A DNA stretch of 19,689 bases. Source: Halobacteria archaeon (GTDB lineage: Bacteria > Pseudomonadota > Gammaproteobacteria > UBA9214). The DNA is taken from assembly GCA_013041945.1 (NCBI GenBank), contig JABDRC010000124.1:1-19689 (forward strand). The letters run 5' to 3'. A program made the translations under genes and the position numbers. The first letter of the stretch is position 1, and each line of letters begins with the position of its first letter. Shown here piece after piece: positions 7,630 to 14,378 of the stretch. Below the pieces are notes generated by a model, which saw only the letters and a program-made list of their open reading frames with translations, searched no databases and was not told the origin of the DNA.

Positions 7630-8562
7630 TTATTGTCCGTCGCCGCCGTCCTTCGCCCGCACGCGCCGGCGAAAGTCGACCCATGTATCCAGCAAGCCGC
7701 CGCCCGCCAGCAACAGCGTGGCCTGCGGAATGAGCGCCAGCAGCACGTATACCACTGCCAGCCAGGCACTGCTGCGACCGGTCTGCCTGACCAGGCTGTG
7801 CACCACGGCAAGCCCGACCAGCAGGTAGGGTACCAGCATGATCATCGCCAGCTGCGCGATCAGCTCACCGGGGCTGCCGCTCACAAAACGCGCCGCCAGC
7901 ATGACCGCCAGGGTCAGCAGACCGACCGGATAACCCAGTCGCAGGCTGCAGAATTCCTCCCTGAACGCACCCGGGTGGACCAGCCTGGACTGCCACCAGC
8001 GGGCCAGCATCAGGCTGCCCAGTACACCGATCAGCAAGGATGCCAGCACCAGGCCGGTCATCAGTGCCGCTACCTCCTGCAACAACTGCTCGTCAGACAG
8101 GTTCGTCATCGGCAGGCCGGCATCGTCCAGCATTGCCTGCAGCGCCTGCAGGCGTTCGACCCACCAGGGCACCGGGTCGCCAAGCAGCCCGTACACCGCG
8201 AGCAGGATCGCGGCACCGAACACCACCGCGGCCAGGAGCACGCGGTCGAGCCGGCGAGTCGCCTGCAGGAAGGCGGCAAGTGCCCAGCACGGCAGCCACA
8301 GCAGCAGTACCATGACGGCAACCACCACAGACTGTATGCCGAGCAGCTGGTAAAACAGCACCGTCATGACGGCAGCGATCAGCAGGACCTGCAGGCCCTG
8401 CAGCAGTCCGACATGCAGGGTAACCAGTGCCACTGCAGCAGCTGCCAGGTAGTTCAGCGTGGTACTGAACGGCGGCAGCAGGAATGTCATTGCACCGCAG
8501 GCCGCGGTAACCAGTACCGCCTGCCAGCGGCCACGAACGATATATTCAGCCAGTGCCTTCAT
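7630..8562 (-). CDS. DUF2232-family integral membrane protein
   Basis: This 310-residue protein is strongly hydrophobic, with about eight or nine predicted membrane segments (roughly 15-34, 35-52, 53-75, 76-100, 105-128, 166-190, 208-228, 232-258, 268-293). A larger polar loop lies at about 129-165, and the C-terminal tail is basic and then acidic. By features and position it resembles the DUF2232 proteins found between rpsR and rplI in Pseudomonas and relatives (PA4933-like, from memory). The function is unknown; the fold is suspected to be transporter-like. It is co-transcribed with three ribosomal protein genes, 50 bases after rpsR and 25 before rplI. There is no clear Shine-Dalgarno sequence before the ATG. 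A palindrome CAGGTCACGACCTG lies at 8571-8584 in the upstream gap. Confidence 0.8.
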   Translation of the reverse strand: MKALAEYIVRGRWQAVLVTAACGAMTFLLPPFSTTLNYLAAAAVALVTLHVGLLQGLQVLLIAAVMTVLFYQLLGIQSVVVAVMVLLLWLPCWALAAFLQATRRLDRVLLAAVVFGAAILLAVYGLLGDPVPWWVERLQALQAMLDDAGLPMTNLSDEQLLQEVAALMTGLVLASLLIGVLGSLMLARWWQSRLVHPGAFREEFCSLRLGYPVGLLTLAVMLAARFVSGSPGELIAQLAMIMLVPYLLVGLAVVHSLVRQTGRSSAWLAVVYVLLALIPQATLLLAGGGLLDTWVDFRRRVRAKDGGDGQ

Positions 8563-8612
8563 GCGTCGCGCAGGTCACGACCTGACGCCACAGTTGTCTG
8601 CGCTTCAGATAA

Positions 8613-8837
8613 CTAGTGCGCGTCACAATAAGGCAGCAGCGACAGGTAGCGCGCGCGCTTGATCGCGGTGGACAGCTGTCGCTGGTATTTTGCCTTGGTG
8701 CCGGTGATGCGGCTCGGTACGATCTTGCCGGTTTCCGATACGTACTGTTTCAGGACCGCGAGGTCCTTGTAGTCAATTTCCTTGGTGCCTTCAGCAGTGA
8801 AGCGGCAAAATTTGCGTCGACGATAATAGCGGGCCAT
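8613..8837 (-). CDS. rpsR: 30S ribosomal protein S18
   Basis: S18 binds the 30S platform as a heterodimer with S6. The 74-residue product is full length, opens with the basic MARYYRRRKFCRF segment and carries the IDYKDLAVLKQYVSETGKI core and the ARYLSLLPYCDAH end typical of the family. GAGG precedes the ATG at good spacing. It lies 30 bases after rpsF. There is no priB between rpsF and rpsR, unlike in enterics. Confidence 0.98.
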   Translation of the reverse strand: MARYYRRRKFCRFTAEGTKEIDYKDLAVLKQYVSETGKIVPSRITGTKAKYQRQLSTAIKRARYLSLLPYCDAH

Positions 8838-8867
8838 GGTAATTCCTCTGCGTAATATTGCTGTCGG

Positions 8868-9371
8868 TTATTCTGTGGTGGCGGCGGCTTCACCGGCGGC
8901 ATCATCCGCTGCTTTCGGCGTGTCGGCCGCATCATCCGCTGCCGGTGGCGTAGCGGCATCGCTGGCGGCATCAGCCACTGCCGGCGGCGTGTCGGCAGCG
9001 CTGGCGGCAGCCGGTGCCGTCGACTCCGACGGTTCGCGCTCGCGCTTCTCTTCCGGCTTTTTCATCAGCAGTGACGGTTCGCTGACCGCCTCCTTGCGGG
9101 TGATGACCATGTTGCGAATAACCGCGTCATTGAAACGGAACGAGCTGTTGAGTTCGTCCAGTACCGACGTACTGCATTCGATATTCATCAGCACGTAGTG
9201 CGCCTTGTGCAGTTTCTGGATCGGGTAAGCCAGTTGCCGGCGGCCCCAGTCTTCCATTCGATGGACCGCACCACCGTCTGCCTCGATCGTGGCACGGTAG
9301 CGCTCTGTCATGGCGGGCACCTGTTCGCTCTGGTCAGGGTGGACCAGAAACACTATTTCGTAATGTCTCAT
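8868..9371 (-). CDS. rpsF: 30S ribosomal protein S6 with long Ala/Asp-rich tail
   Basis: S6 pairs with S18 on the 30S platform. Residues 1 to about 106 are a standard S6 fold (MRHYEIVFLVHPDQSEQV at the start, RRQLAYPIQK at 44-53, and RFNDAVIRNMVITR at 79-92). Residues 107-167 form a low-complexity tail: first charged (KKPEEKRERE), then rich in Ala, Asp, Pro and Thr with recurring ADTPPA/ADDAA-type units. E. coli S6 is shorter (about 131-135 residues) and its tail is glutamate-rich, so this tail is unusual in length and composition. ATG 9371 is preferred over the in-frame TTG just upstream because it matches the family start and AGGGG lies 7 bases before it. It is the first gene of the rpsF-rpsR-DUF2232-rplI operon. 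Confidence 0.97.
   Translation of the reverse strand: MRHYEIVFLVHPDQSEQVPAMTERYRATIEADGGAVHRMEDWGRRQLAYPIQKLHKAHYVLMNIECSTSVLDELNSSFRFNDAVIRNMVITRKEAVSEPSLLMKKPEEKREREPSESTAPAAASAADTPPAVADAASDAATPPAADDAADTPKAADDAAGEAAATTE
8898..8996. repeat. Short direct repeats coding for the S6 tail
   Basis: GCATCATCCGCTGC occurs at 8899-8912 and 8929-8942 (30-base, ten-codon spacing), and GGCGTGTCGGC at 8917-8927 and 8986-8996. The tail of S6 therefore seems to have grown by in-frame duplication. Confidence 0.7.
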
Positions 9372-9444
9372 CAAAGACCCCTTTCGGATTAAAGCCTGCA
9401 GCGGTGTGCGACAAGCAAGGAGTTAATAATCAAATTGTTAGAGC
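9372..9444 (-). promoter_or_regulatory. rpsF leader RNA, possible S6:S18 autoregulatory site
   Basis: The mRNA between the predicted start and the rpsF ATG is about 73 bases. S6:S18-binding leaders that place a CCG-containing loop before rpsF are known from E. coli and other bacteria. This leader contains a CACACCGC segment (around 9411-9418 on the plus strand, as GCGGTGTG) and a short CUUU/AAAG hairpin just before the Shine-Dalgarno sequence. I could not confirm the full consensus fold by eye. Confidence 0.3.
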
Positions 9445-9450
9445 TGGCGC

Positions 9451-9479
9451 ATTCTACGTGAGGGCCGCAGCGGATGCAA
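9451..9479 (-). promoter_or_regulatory. Candidate sigma-70 promoter for the rpsF operon
   Basis: The minus strand has -10 TAGAAT (9451-9456, 5 of 6 matches), a 17-base spacer and a weak -35 TTGCAT (9474-9479, 3 of 6). The -10 is followed by GCGCC, a GC-rich discriminator common at growth-rate-controlled ribosomal promoters. The predicted start is near 9444. Confidence 0.6.
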
Positions 9480-9487
9480 TATTTCCC

Positions 9488-9553
9488 TGCAGGAGCGCAG
9501 GAATGCGCGAATTATAGTGGCGAATCGGTTCGCGGACATCGTCCGCTCCTACA
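9488..9553. repeat. Inverted pair of REP-like hairpins (BIME-like) between rlmB and rpsF
   Basis: On the minus strand GTAG (9552-9549) is followed by GAGCGGAC and a hairpin GCGGAC/GTCCGC (9532-9537 with 9541-9546). On the plus strand a degenerate partner runs in the opposite direction: GCAG (9489-9492), then GAGCGCA and a hairpin GCGCA/TGCGC (9495-9499 with 9504-9508). The two halves align to each other after reverse complementation. A GTAG head plus an imperfect palindrome, arranged in inverted pairs, is the hallmark of REP elements mobilised by RAYT transposases. No RAYT gene is present here. Confidence 0.65.
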
Positions 9554-9575
9554 AGTGGATGTTTATGCTAATTAT

Positions 9576-10331
9576 TTAGACTTGATCGCCCTCCATCCGC
9601 TGGCGCCGTGCCTCGAACAGCAGCACGCCGGCGGCCACCGACACGTTGAGGCTCTCCACCACGCCGGCCATCGGGATGGCCACCAGGAAATCACACAGCT
9701 CGGCGGTAAGGCGCCGCAACCCCCTGCCCTCGCTGCCGAGCACCAGTGCCAGCGGCCCGGTCAGATCGGTCTGGTAGACCGGCTGCGGGGCGTTGTCACT
9801 GGCGCCGTACAGCCAGATGCCGGCCTGCTTCAGCGTGCGCAGGGTCCGCGCCAGGTTGGTCACCGCGAATACGGGCACGGTCTGGGCCGCACCACAGGCC
9901 ACCTTGTAGACCACCGGTGTCAGTCCGGCGGCGCGGTCACGCGGCATGATGACGGCCTGGGCGCCGGCAGCATCCGCACTGCGCAGGCAGGCGCCAAGGT
10001 TGTGCGGATCCTGCACGCCATCCAGCACCAGCAGCAGGGCCGGTGCCGGCAGTGCCTCCAGGAAGGCGGGTAACTGCCTGTCGGTCAGTGTCTGCGCGGC
10101 CGCGCGCAATACCGCGACCACGCCCTGGTGGGTCGCATCCGGGTACTGCCGGTCGAGTTCACTGCGCGACACGGCCGCCACCCGGATGCCGGCCGCTGCA
10201 GCCGTTGACTCCAGGGCCGCCCTGCGCCGCTCGTCGCCGGCCGCGATCAGCAGGCTGTCGACCGCGGCCGGGTTTCGCTCCAGCAGGGTCGTGACCGCAT
10301 GCCAGCCGTAGACAATCTGCCTGTCAGCCAT
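9576..10331 (-). CDS. rlmB: 23S rRNA (guanosine-2'-O-)-methyltransferase RlmB
   Basis: RlmB is a SPOUT-class enzyme that methylates the 2'-O of G2251 (E. coli numbering) in the 23S P loop, using S-adenosylmethionine. The 251-residue product has an N-terminal L30e-like substrate-binding domain (about 3-75) and a trefoil-knot catalytic domain. Motif 1 is DPHNLGACLRSA (108-119, N111), motif 2 is LVLGSEGRGLRRL (196-208, E201), and motif 3 is IPMAGVVESLNVSVA (219-233). It starts 15 bases after the rnr stop, so the two form an operon, the same pairing as in E. coli. The 204-base gap to rpsF holds the REP-like pair and the rpsF promoter. Confidence 0.96.
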   Translation of the reverse strand: MADRQIVYGWHAVTTLLERNPAAVDSLLIAAGDERRRAALESTAAAAGIRVAAVSRSELDRQYPDATHQGVVAVLRAAAQTLTDRQLPAFLEALPAPALLLVLDGVQDPHNLGACLRSADAAGAQAVIMPRDRAAGLTPVVYKVACGAAQTVPVFAVTNLARTLRTLKQAGIWLYGASDNAPQPVYQTDLTGPLALVLGSEGRGLRRLTAELCDFLVAIPMAGVVESLNVSVAAGVLLFEARRQRMEGDQV

Positions 10332-10346
10332 GCGCTGCTGCCAGCG

Positions 10347-12683
10347 CTACCCGCGCGACCTGGACTTGCGCCTGAGCGCAGTCTTGCGCCCGCGCTTCGC
10401 CTGCTTCCTGCCTTTTCCCGCTTTCTTCCCGCCCGGACCGGTAGCGGTCTTGCGCCCGCGCTTGTGTTGTTTCTTGCCCCGGCCGGTTTTCGTTTCGTGG
10501 AGTTCGAAGTCGATCTTGCGGTCGTCGAGATTGACCTGCACCACCCTGACCGTCACCGGGTCGCCGAGACGGAAGATGTGGTTGGTGCGCTCGCCGATCA
10601 GCCAGTGACGGGTCGGGTCGAAATGGTAATAGTCGTTGCCGAGCGCCGTGACATGCACGAGACCCTCGACGTAGATATCCTGCAACTCGACGAAAATACC
10701 GAACGAGGTAGTGCCGGTGATGATACCGGGATAGACCTCGCCGATCTTGTCCAGCATGTACTCGCATTTCAGCCAGTCGATGGCATCGCGCGTGGCATCG
10801 TCGGCGCGTCGTTCCGTGGTGGAACAGTGCTCGCCGAAATCCTGCATGTCGATGAGCCCGTACCTGAAACTGTCGGCACGCTTGCCGGACAGCAGGTGCC
10901 GGATCGCACGATGCACCAGCAGGTCCGGATAACGCCGGATAGGCGAGGTGAAATGCGCATAATCCTCGTGGGCCAGGCCGAAGTGACCGATATTGTCCGG
11001 GCTGTATTCCGCGCGCGGCATGGAGCGCAACAGCACGGTATTGATCAAATGCTCGTCCGGCCGGCCACGCGCCTGTTCCAGGACGACGGCATAGTCGCGC
11101 GCCGCCGGCTTGCGTCCGCCGCGCAGGCCGAGGCCGAGTTCGTTGAGAAACTCCTGCAGGTCAGCGATCTTGTCATCGGCCGGCGTGGCATGCACCCGGT
11201 ACAGGGTCGGCATCTTGTGCCGCTTCAGATAACGCGCAGCCGCCACGTTGGCTGCGATCATGCACTCCTCGATCAGCTTGTGTGCATCGTTGCGCACCAC
11301 CGGCACGATTCGCTCGATCTTGCGCCCGGCACCGAACACGATGCGGGTCTCGCGGGTATCGAAGTCGATCGCACCGCGCTTGCCGCGGCCGCGGCGCAGC
11401 GCCTTGTACAGGCTGTGCAATTCCTCCAGGTGCGGCAACAGGGCCTGCCTGCGCTTGCGTTCCCTGCTGTCGCCCTCCACCAGGATGGCGGCCACCTCGT
11501 TATAGGTCAGGCGCGCATGCGAGCGCATCAGGCCATTGAAAAAACGCGAGCGGACCATGCTGCCGTCGCGCTTGAAGATGATTTCACACACCATGCACAG
11601 GCGGTCCACGTCCGGGTTCAGCGAACACAGGCCGTTGGACAGCACTTCGGGCAACATGGGAATCACGCGCTCGGGGAAATACACCGAGTTGCCGCGTCCG
11701 AACGCCTCGCGATCCAGCGCGGTATCCGGTTTCACGTAATGCGACACATCGGCAATGGCCACCAGCAGTCGCCAGCCGCCCGTGGTGCGTTCGCAGTACA
11801 CGGCATCATCGAAATCGCGCGCGTCCGCGCCGTCGATAGTGACCAGCGGCACGTCCCGCAGGTCCTCGCGGCCGCGCTTTGCCTGCGGCGGCACCTTCTC
11901 GCCGAGACCGCTGATTTCCTCCGTTACGGCGGGCGGCCATGCCTGCGGCACATCGTGACTGCGAATGGCGATGTCGATTTCCATGCCCGGCGCCATGTGA
12001 TCACCCAGCACCTCGACCACGCGACCGACCGGCGGTGACCGCCTGGACGGCTGCTCGATAATCTCGGCCGAGACGATCTGGCCGTCGACCGCACCGCCGT
12101 CCTCGCCGCTCGGAATCGCGACATCGAGGGGCATGCGTTTGTTGTCAGGGCTGACGAACTGCACACCGCGCTCGTTGAAGAAGCGTCCGACCAGCGAGTG
12201 CGTATTGCGTTTGAGCACCTCGACCACGTCGCCTTCACGCCGCCCGCGGCGGTCAAGCCCGGTGATGCGTACCAGCGCCCGGTCGTCATTGAACAGCCCG
12301 CGCATCTGCCGCGCCGACAGCATGACATCGTCCTTGCCATCATCCGGCACCAGGAAACCGAAACCGTCCCGGTGTCCGATCACCCTGCCGGCAACCAGGT
12401 CGAGGCGATCCACCGGGGCATAACAGTTGCGCCGGTTGCACACCAGCTGTCCGTCACGCGTCATGGCCTTGAGCCGCCGGCGCAGGGCCTCGACTGCCTC
12501 CTCACCATGTATACCCAGCAGTTCGCGCAACTCGTCCCGGTCCAGCGGACGGTCCGCCTCGGTGATGACGTCGATAATCAGTTCCCGGCTGGCGATGGGT
12601 TTGTCGTAGCGCGCGGCCTCGCGCCGTGCATGCGGGTCCTTTTTGCGCCGTGCGCCGGCGGATGCTTGTTTTTTTCTCGGCAT
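10347..12683 (-). CDS. rnr: Ribonuclease R
   Basis: RNase R is a processive 3'-5' exoribonuclease that degrades structured RNA and acts in rRNA quality control and trans-translation. The 778-residue product has a winged-helix region (about 30-90), two cold-shock domains (about 95-260), the RNB catalytic domain with metal ligands D284, D290, D292 and D293, an S1 domain (about 650-735) and a strongly basic tail. The open frame runs further upstream, but ATG 12683 (MPRKKQ) matches the family start; its Shine-Dalgarno sequence is weak. The tail repeats KRGRKTA twice, coded by a 17-base direct repeat (10381-10397 and 10447-10463). Such tails help unwind RNA duplexes in E. coli RNase R. rlmB follows after 15 bases. 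Confidence 0.97.
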   Translation of the reverse strand: MPRKKQASAGARRKKDPHARREAARYDKPIASRELIIDVITEADRPLDRDELRELLGIHGEEAVEALRRRLKAMTRDGQLVCNRRNCYAPVDRLDLVAGRVIGHRDGFGFLVPDDGKDDVMLSARQMRGLFNDDRALVRITGLDRRGRREGDVVEVLKRNTHSLVGRFFNERGVQFVSPDNKRMPLDVAIPSGEDGGAVDGQIVSAEIIEQPSRRSPPVGRVVEVLGDHMAPGMEIDIAIRSHDVPQAWPPAVTEEISGLGEKVPPQAKRGREDLRDVPLVTIDGADARDFDDAVYCERTTGGWRLLVAIADVSHYVKPDTALDREAFGRGNSVYFPERVIPMLPEVLSNGLCSLNPDVDRLCMVCEIIFKRDGSMVRSRFFNGLMRSHARLTYNEVAAILVEGDSRERKRRQALLPHLEELHSLYKALRRGRGKRGAIDFDTRETRIVFGAGRKIERIVPVVRNDAHKLIEECMIAANVAAARYLKRHKMPTLYRVHATPADDKIADLQEFLNELGLGLRGGRKPAARDYAVVLEQARGRPDEHLINTVLLRSMPRAEYSPDNIGHFGLAHEDYAHFTSPIRRYPDLLVHRAIRHLLSGKRADSFRYGLIDMQDFGEHCSTTERRADDATRDAIDWLKCEYMLDKIGEVYPGIITGTTSFGIFVELQDIYVEGLVHVTALGNDYYHFDPTRHWLIGERTNHIFRLGDPVTVRVVQVNLDDRKIDFELHETKTGRGKKQHKRGRKTATGPGGKKAGKGRKQAKRGRKTALRRKSRSRG

Positions 12684-12734
12684 GGGTAATCCGGTCTCTG
12701 CGTAAGCTGCTAGTGTGCGGTCACGACGGGCAAA

Positions 12735-12763
12735 TTGACAAGACAAATATCAGGCGGTAGAGT
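12735..12763 (+). promoter_or_regulatory. Sigma-70 promoter for tRNA-Leu
   Basis: TTGACA (12735-12740, perfect -35), a 17-base spacer and TAGAGT (12758-12763, 4 of 6 matches for -10) point at the tRNA. The GC-rich TCGCGGC after the -10 resembles the discriminator of stringently controlled stable-RNA promoters. The predicted start is near 12770, about 33 bases before the mature tRNA. Confidence 0.65.
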
Positions 12764-12802
12764 TCGCGGCTCGCCAGACAGCTTATGGCTGAACCACATC
12801 GG

Positions 12803-12889
12803 GCCGAGGTGGTGAAATTGGTAGACACGCTAGCTTCAGGTGCTAGTGGGGGAAACCCCGTGGAGGTTCAAGTCCTCTCCTCGGCACCA
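12803..12889 (+). tRNA. tRNA-Leu (anticodon CAG)
   Basis: The 87-base gene folds as a class II tRNA. The 7-bp acceptor stem pairs GCCGAGG with CCTCGGC (12879-12885), the D-loop contains TGGTAGAC-type bases, and the anticodon arm GCTAGC/GCTAGT presents TTCAGGT with anticodon CAG. A long variable arm (TGGGGGAAACCCCG) and a GGTTCAAGTCC T-arm follow, and the 3' CCA is encoded. CAG decodes CUG, the main leucine codon in GC-rich genomes. It is transcribed opposite to its protein neighbours and converges on purA with 26 bases between. From memory Pseudomonas also has a tRNA-Leu at this point. Confidence 0.97.
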
Positions 12890-12897
12890 CTCATTCT

Positions 12898-12912
12898 CTG
12901 CCGCGCCGGCAG
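12898..12912. terminator. Weak hairpin between convergent tRNA-Leu and purA
   Basis: CTGCCG and CGGCAG form a 6-bp stem with a 3-base loop in the 26-base gap between the tRNA and the purA stop. It is symmetrical and could serve both strands, but neither side has a T-run, so a terminator role is tentative. Confidence 0.3.
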
Positions 12913-12915
12913 CCC

Positions 12916-14208
12916 CTACTCGTAAGGATTCTGCAGGACGATGGTTTCGGCGCGGTCCGGGCCGGTCGAAACAATCGCGATCGGCGTCCCGCACAATTCC
13001 TCGATCCTGCGCAGGTAGGACTGTGCGTTGGCCGGAAGATCGGCGAAGCTCTTCGCACCCGCGGTGCTGCCGGTCCATCCCGGCAATTCGATGTATTCCG
13101 GTTCACACGCCTCGATCAGGTCCGCGCCGACCGGCGGCACGTCGATGGTATCTCCGTTCAGCCGGTAGTTCACGCAGATGCGCAGCGTTTCCAACCCGTC
13201 CAGCACATCCAGCTTGGTGATGCACATACCGGTGACGCTGTTGATATCCAGTGAGCGTCGCAGCGCGACCACATCCAGCCAGCCACAGCGGCGCTGCCGC
13301 CCGGTCGTGGCACCGAACTCGTGACCCTGCTCGCCCAGGTGCCGGCCGTCGTCGTCGAACAGCTCGGTCGGGAACGGCCCGGCACCGACGCGCGTGGTGT
13401 AGGCCTTGACGATACCCAGCACATAATCCAGGTGGCGCGGCCCCATGCCGCTGCCGCTGGCCGCACCACCGGCGGTCGTGGTGGACGAGGTGACATACGG
13501 GTACGTGCCGTGGTCGATATCCAGCAGCGCGCCCTGGGCGCCCTCGAACATGATGTCCTTGCCGGCGCGGCGCATACGGTGCAACAGGCCGGGGATGTCG
13601 TCCACCATCGGTGCGATTTGTTCGCCCTGGGCAAGCGCCTCATCCAGCACCTGTTGATAATCCACCGCCCCGGCGTTGAAATAATGCACCAGCGCGTGAT
13701 TGTGATATTCCATCACCTCGCGCAGGCGCTCGGTAAAACGCGCCGGATCCAGCAGCTCGCCCAGTCGCAGGCCGCGCCGCGAGACCTTGTCTTCGTAGGC
13801 CGGCCCGATACCGCGGCCCGTGGTGCCGATGGCCTGCTTGCCGCGCGCACGCTCGCGTGCCTGGTCCAGCGCGATGTGGTACGGCAGGATGAGCGGGCAG
13901 GACTCGCTGATTTTCAGCCGTGCACGTGCCGGGACGCCCGCCGTTTCCAGCATGGCCAGTTCTTCCAGCAAGGCCGAGGGCGACAGCACGACGCCGTTGC
14001 CGATCAGGCACAGAACATTGTCGCGCAGGATGCCCGATGGAATGAGGTGCAACACCGTCTTGGTGCCATCGATGACCAGCGTGTGGCCGGCGTTGTGCCC
14101 GCCCTGGAAGCGCACAACGGCCGCTGCCCGGTCAGTCAGCAGATCGACGACCTTGCCCTTGCCCTCGTCACCCCACTGGGTGCCGATAACGACTACGTTC
14201 TTGCCCAT
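12916..14208 (-). CDS. purA: Adenylosuccinate synthetase
   Basis: PurA condenses IMP with aspartate using GTP, the first committed step from IMP to AMP. The 430-residue product matches the family length (E. coli 432). It opens with MGKNVVVIGTQWGDEGKGK, in which D14 and the GDEGKGK loop (13-19) bind GTP/IMP. GGHNAGHT holds the catalytic H42. TGRGIGP binds IMP, and the C-terminal STGPDR segment binds the guanine. A weak AGAG precedes the ATG. It is separated from hisZ by 170 bases containing an inverted repeat, and its 3' end converges on the tRNA-Leu gene. Confidence 0.98.
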   Translation of the reverse strand: MGKNVVVIGTQWGDEGKGKVVDLLTDRAAAVVRFQGGHNAGHTLVIDGTKTVLHLIPSGILRDNVLCLIGNGVVLSPSALLEELAMLETAGVPARARLKISESCPLILPYHIALDQARERARGKQAIGTTGRGIGPAYEDKVSRRGLRLGELLDPARFTERLREVMEYHNHALVHYFNAGAVDYQQVLDEALAQGEQIAPMVDDIPGLLHRMRRAGKDIMFEGAQGALLDIDHGTYPYVTSSTTTAGGAASGSGMGPRHLDYVLGIVKAYTTRVGAGPFPTELFDDDGRHLGEQGHEFGATTGRQRRCGWLDVVALRRSLDINSVTGMCITKLDVLDGLETLRICVNYRLNGDTIDVPPVGADLIEACEPEYIELPGWTGSTAGAKSFADLPANAQSYLRRIEELCGTPIAIVSTGPDRAETIVLQNPYE

Positions 14209-14241
14209 GAATTCGCTCTCTGAAATGTTTAGCAGAAACCA

Positions 14242-14375
14242 TTTGCCACAGAGTACACAGAGAACATAAAGACATTAACCATCAATTTTCCTGCTATCCG
14301 TTAATTTCTTCATTCACCTGACAAGGAAACCGGCGTCAGGCAGAAAATATTTTTCTCTGTGTTCTCTGTGGCAAA
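14242..14375. repeat. Inverted repeat with 23-bp CTCTGTG-type ends between hisZ and purA
   Basis: Positions 14242-14264 and 14353-14375 are reverse complements at 22 of 23 positions and enclose 88 AT-rich bases. The arms read TTTGCCACAGAGTACACAGA inward. A smaller inverted pair CCTGAC/GTCAGG sits inside the centre. The element takes up 134 of the 170 intergenic bases and ends 3 bases from the hisZ stop. It has no open reading frame. It resembles a MITE or mosaic intergenic repeat and, in transcripts, would form a long-range stem between hisZ and purA. Confidence 0.75.
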
Positions 14376-14378
14376 GTT

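Noticed and set aside
7540..8616. Open frame of 358 codons opposite the DUF2232 gene
   Set aside because: The Gln/His/Arg-rich translation is what a hydrophobic membrane protein gene gives on its complement; no family features.
8838..8867. priB between rpsF and rpsR
   Set aside because: The gap is only 30 bases, so no priB gene can fit.
10299..12038. Open frame of 579 codons on the plus strand opposite rnr
   Set aside because: The whole frame mirrors the rnr coding strand (and the start of rlmB). It has no recognisable motif and no ribosome binding site.
13321..14223. Open frame of 300 codons opposite purA
   Set aside because: Shadow of purA; no motifs and no conserved start.
14242..14375. 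Intrinsic terminator of hisZ
   Set aside because: The arms are 88 bases apart and no T-run follows the distal arm, so it does not fit a Rho-independent terminator.
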